Origin: Pterobdella sp. o SKG-2022
Taxonomy: Eukaryota; Annelida; Clitellata; Hirudinida; Piscicolidae
Length of the DNA stretch: 64,000 nt
NCBI GenBank assembly: GCA_964035795.1
Contig: OZ038322.1
Location: 1,275,281-1,339,280, forward strand
Direction of reading: 5' to 3'
Part shown: piece by piece, positions 62,001 to 64,000 of the stretch
Position numbering within the stretch: position 1 is the first letter of the stretch
Layout: every line of letters begins with the position of its first letter
Translations under genes and position numbers: made by a program
The notes under the pieces: model-generated
Databases searched by the model: none
What the model saw: the letters and a program-made list of their open reading frames with translations, nothing else
Told to the model about the DNA's origin: nothing

Positions 62001-62615
62001 CATTTTTAACACCTGCACAAGTTTTCAATGGCAGCATCTCGGAGTGCTTGCAATACTACCATTGACCGACTACTTTTTGTCTCCCTCAAGATATCTGTGT
62101 CATCATCCTCCGAAGTCACCATCAAGCCTGGCAGAACTGCCTGCAAAAGAATTTCACAATATAAGCTGCAAAGAATGTTCAATAAATATAAATGATTAAC
62201 AAACACGCAGCAGTTTTAAAAATATCTTTGAGATACGCTTATATAATCTACCACACACACACTTCACACTCCCTACACATACCTGGTTGTTGATGTTAGG
62301 ACTGATGGTGGGTGGAGCACCATTGGAATGTCTGTGCAGTTTGAGGAGGATGGGGGATGGAGAAATGAGAAAGTCACGTGCACACTGGATTATTTGTTGA
62401 GAGTAAACAGGGAACCTCTCAGCCAGCCTCCCTAGAGTCTGCAGCCATTACATTATTGAGGTGTGCACCAATCAAATTGTTAAGGTATGCAGTAAAACAT
62501 GAGAAGATATGTACCTTGAATGAAGCAACAAGAAGAGGGTAAGTGTTGATAATCATTCGGTGCTCAAAGTTGCTGTTCAGCTTGCCTATCAGTTTGCTGC
62601 ACAAACTGTCCGCAT
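50046..62615 (-). CDS. PI4KA: PI4KA, phosphatidylinositol 4-kinase III alpha (5' end outside window), ~47 exons
   Basis: Makes PI4P at the plasma membrane. About 1,600 C-terminal codons are present; the N-terminal ~500 residues lie beyond 62615. Kinase exons (minus): 53422-53368, 53289-53201, 53148-52956, 52896-52792, 52646-52521, 50712-50592, 50539-50380, 50271-50046. They show [37 protein letters not shown], catalytic DRHNGN, metal-binding DFG at the 50592/50539 junction, [13 protein letters not shown] and the end [11 protein letters not shown]. Upstream PIK-helical and solenoid exons include 55931-55799, 55578-55453, 55376-55323, 55146-55026, 54853-54724, 57232-57125, 57739-57632, 58059-57866, 58342-58256, 58943-58867, 59359-59278, 59608-59484, 60148-60015, 60597-60494, 60976-60870, 62140-62013, 62438-62283 and 62615-62515. 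Family anchors are [40 protein letters not shown] and WNMKTN. Phases agree wherever checked. Introns hold RTE and Tc1 insertions. Confidence 0.95.
51230..52235 (+). mobile_element. RTE-type pol fragment with Cys-rich insert, in PI4KA intron
   Basis: Plus frame 51234-51713: [44 protein letters not shown], then [15 protein letters not shown], a Cys-rich segment ([14 protein letters not shown]), then [16 protein letters not shown] at 51830 and [12 protein letters not shown] near 52160. Antisense to PI4KA. The blocks are in the normal order but split by frameshifts. Confidence 0.85.
53460..54708 (+). mobile_element. Tc1-like DNA transposon (copy A), both ends present
   Basis: 1,249 bp bounded by TA duplications (53458-53459 and 54709-54710) and ~28-bp terminal inverted repeats: CAGGGTACGAAATTGCC on the left, CAGGTTACGAAATTGTC read from the right. 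Inside, a Tc1-type transposase: HTH region [20 protein letters not shown], second HTH, catalytic [13 protein letters not shown] (near 53990), WGG (near 54105), FQQDN (near 54205) and [12 protein letters not shown] (near 54290), with several stops and frameshifts. It sits in a PI4KA intron, on the opposite strand. Same family as 4818-6782. Not autonomous now. Confidence 0.92.
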
Positions 62616-63149
62616 CTATAAAATAATAGGAAACACATTGATGATGGTGAGTTTCATTTCTTACATTGAACCATATAAGTATTTTTATTTATTTATTAGC
62701 CACAGTTCCCATATCAATTTTTCTATACCAAATGCATCTTCAGAACGTAACAGAACTCTGAGAATTGATTTTCATAGAATTTCAACCACGACTTCTTTGG
62801 CCTTCCTATTATCCGCCTCAAAACATCACACCACTTCTCGAAACATGATGAATTATTTCAAACTCATTTCGTCACAACCCACTATCACCAACCAGTTAAG
62901 AGACTAACAGCAAATGATCGATCCTTCTCATCTCTCTAAAAAAAGTAATAACTTCCTTAATAGGTCGTTTTTAGTCTTTTTTCTAACATCTTTACTTCTC
63001 ATGTCTCATCAGGTATTCTGAAGCTGAACCTTTCATAATTTATAAACAAAACTAATGTGAGGTGGATGTGAAAGAGAATATACAGGGCAGTGAAGAAGCA
63101 TTAGATTAATATAAAAAATATCTTGAAAAATTAGTATCATTTTATTATA
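62616..63149. other. PI4KA intron sequence, nothing recognised
   Basis: A plus frame (62560-62907) overlaps the last visible PI4KA exon antisense and has no family match. An upstream PI4KA exon may lie beyond the window. Confidence 0.35.
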
Positions 63150-64000
63150 GTCAGCACCTTTCCTTTTTCCAAGGGGTCACTGACTTCTTTCCATGACCTA
63201 ACCTTTTCGTTCAATTTCACCCTGTCATAGGCATCTTCAAAACCTAACCCAAACCAACGATACAGGTTTTCTGTCATATTTTTCCAAGCTTACCTTGGCC
63301 TTCCCCTTCCTCTACTGCCTTCAACCTCAAACCTACACGCTTGCTTAACACAATCATCATCCTCTTTCCTTACAACATGACCTAGATATCTCACTCCTTT
63401 GTCTCACCTTTTCAATAATATTATTATCCAACTCTAATCTAACCATCAACTCCTTTGTACTCCCACTACATCATTCGAAGCATCAGTTTTTCTGCTTTTC
63501 TCAAAATACTCTCTTTAACGGATCTTACCACCCAAGTTTCTGAGCCATATGTCATGACAGGCCTCACACACGTTCAATAAATTTGTCTTTTGATATTTCT
63601 AGTGTGTCTTTCAACACAACATAGAAGACATACTGTTGAATGCTTTCCACCCCAGCCCTATCTTTCGTGTAACAGCTAACTCCCTTCCTCCTCCACCATT
63701 CATATTGACCCCTAAATAACAAAAATTATTCACCCTCTCTAACTCACTCAGACAAACATTTAAAACATTATTACATTTCTCATTTGAAAAATTAATTTTA
63801 AACCCTGCATTCGAAATTTCCATTTATCCTACAAGAAACTCTCTACCCTAGCACACCGCACACGAACCCACTTCACGTCACACAATTTACCTTAGCCCTC
63901 GTACCACACACACTACATGGATCAATCTTAGCCAAGACAACAGCTCTTCTACCACCACCAATCTCCATTACCTTTGTCTTACCAAGATTTACTTTCAATC
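63150..64000 (-). mobile_element. RTE-type pol C-terminal fragment, runs off the window
   Basis: Minus strand from the window edge: LKVNLGKTKVMEIGGG, then PCSVCGTRAKVNCVT (Cys-rich insert), FCYLGVNMNGGGG (near 63705), the thumb region, then GHVVRKEDDDCVKQ near 63370 and GRGRPR near 63300. Stops and frameshifts are present. Same architecture as 51.2 kb. It lies upstream of the visible PI4KA exons, probably in an intron. Confidence 0.8.

Overview
The window is nuclear DNA of a metazoan, AT-rich, with short introns (50-1500 bp, canonical GT-AG), many animal-type genes and a dense load of decayed transposable elements. The animal families present (Shaker-type K+ channel, SLC22 transporter, PI4KA, UXT, thymidylate kinase, AFG2-type AAA ATPase) together with RTE-, CR1/L2- and Tc1-type elements and a tRNA-derived SINE suggest a marine invertebrate. 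The phylum cannot be fixed from this sequence.

Layout: 0.3-3.4 kb, a three-exon Shaker-like K+ channel (minus). 4.8-6.8 kb, a decayed Tc1-like transposon (minus). 7.1-7.5 kb, a CR1-type fragment. 8.2-10.9 kb, a seven-exon gene with TATA box, signal peptide and poly(A) signal, encoding a 113-residue secreted glycine-rich peptide that I do not recognise (plus). 11-16 kb, hairpin DNA, an RTE fragment and a minisatellite. 16.7-18.4 kb, thymidylate kinase in four exons (minus). 18.7-34.7 kb, an almost gene-free block of nested retroelements: a nearly complete RTE-type element (25.8-29.3 kb), a 485-bp GT tract, a CR1-type endonuclease region, an 18-bp satellite interrupted by a SINE, and several pol fragments. 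35.1-45.4 kb, a compact cluster: UXT (plus), then 58 bp later an AFG2-family AAA ATPase (plus), then tail-to-tail a complete 10-exon SLC22 transporter (minus). 46-47 kb, a CR1-type RT fragment. 47-50 kb, no feature supported. 50.0-62.6 kb, the C-terminal ~1,600 codons of PI4KA in about 47 exons (minus), whose introns hold a Tc1-like transposon with both terminal repeats and an RTE fragment; the 5' end of the gene lies beyond the window. 63.1-64 kb, an RTE fragment running off the end.

The host genes do not form a pathway. They are housekeeping or membrane genes in independent units, except that UXT/AFG2 are packed head-to-tail with almost no spacer and AFG2/SLC22 have interlocked poly(A) signals. 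The most novel-looking items are the secreted glycine-rich peptide gene, the K+ channel whose S4 lacks one charge repeat, the AAA protein with a degenerate first ATPase module, and the small foldback and SINE families that recur within the window.
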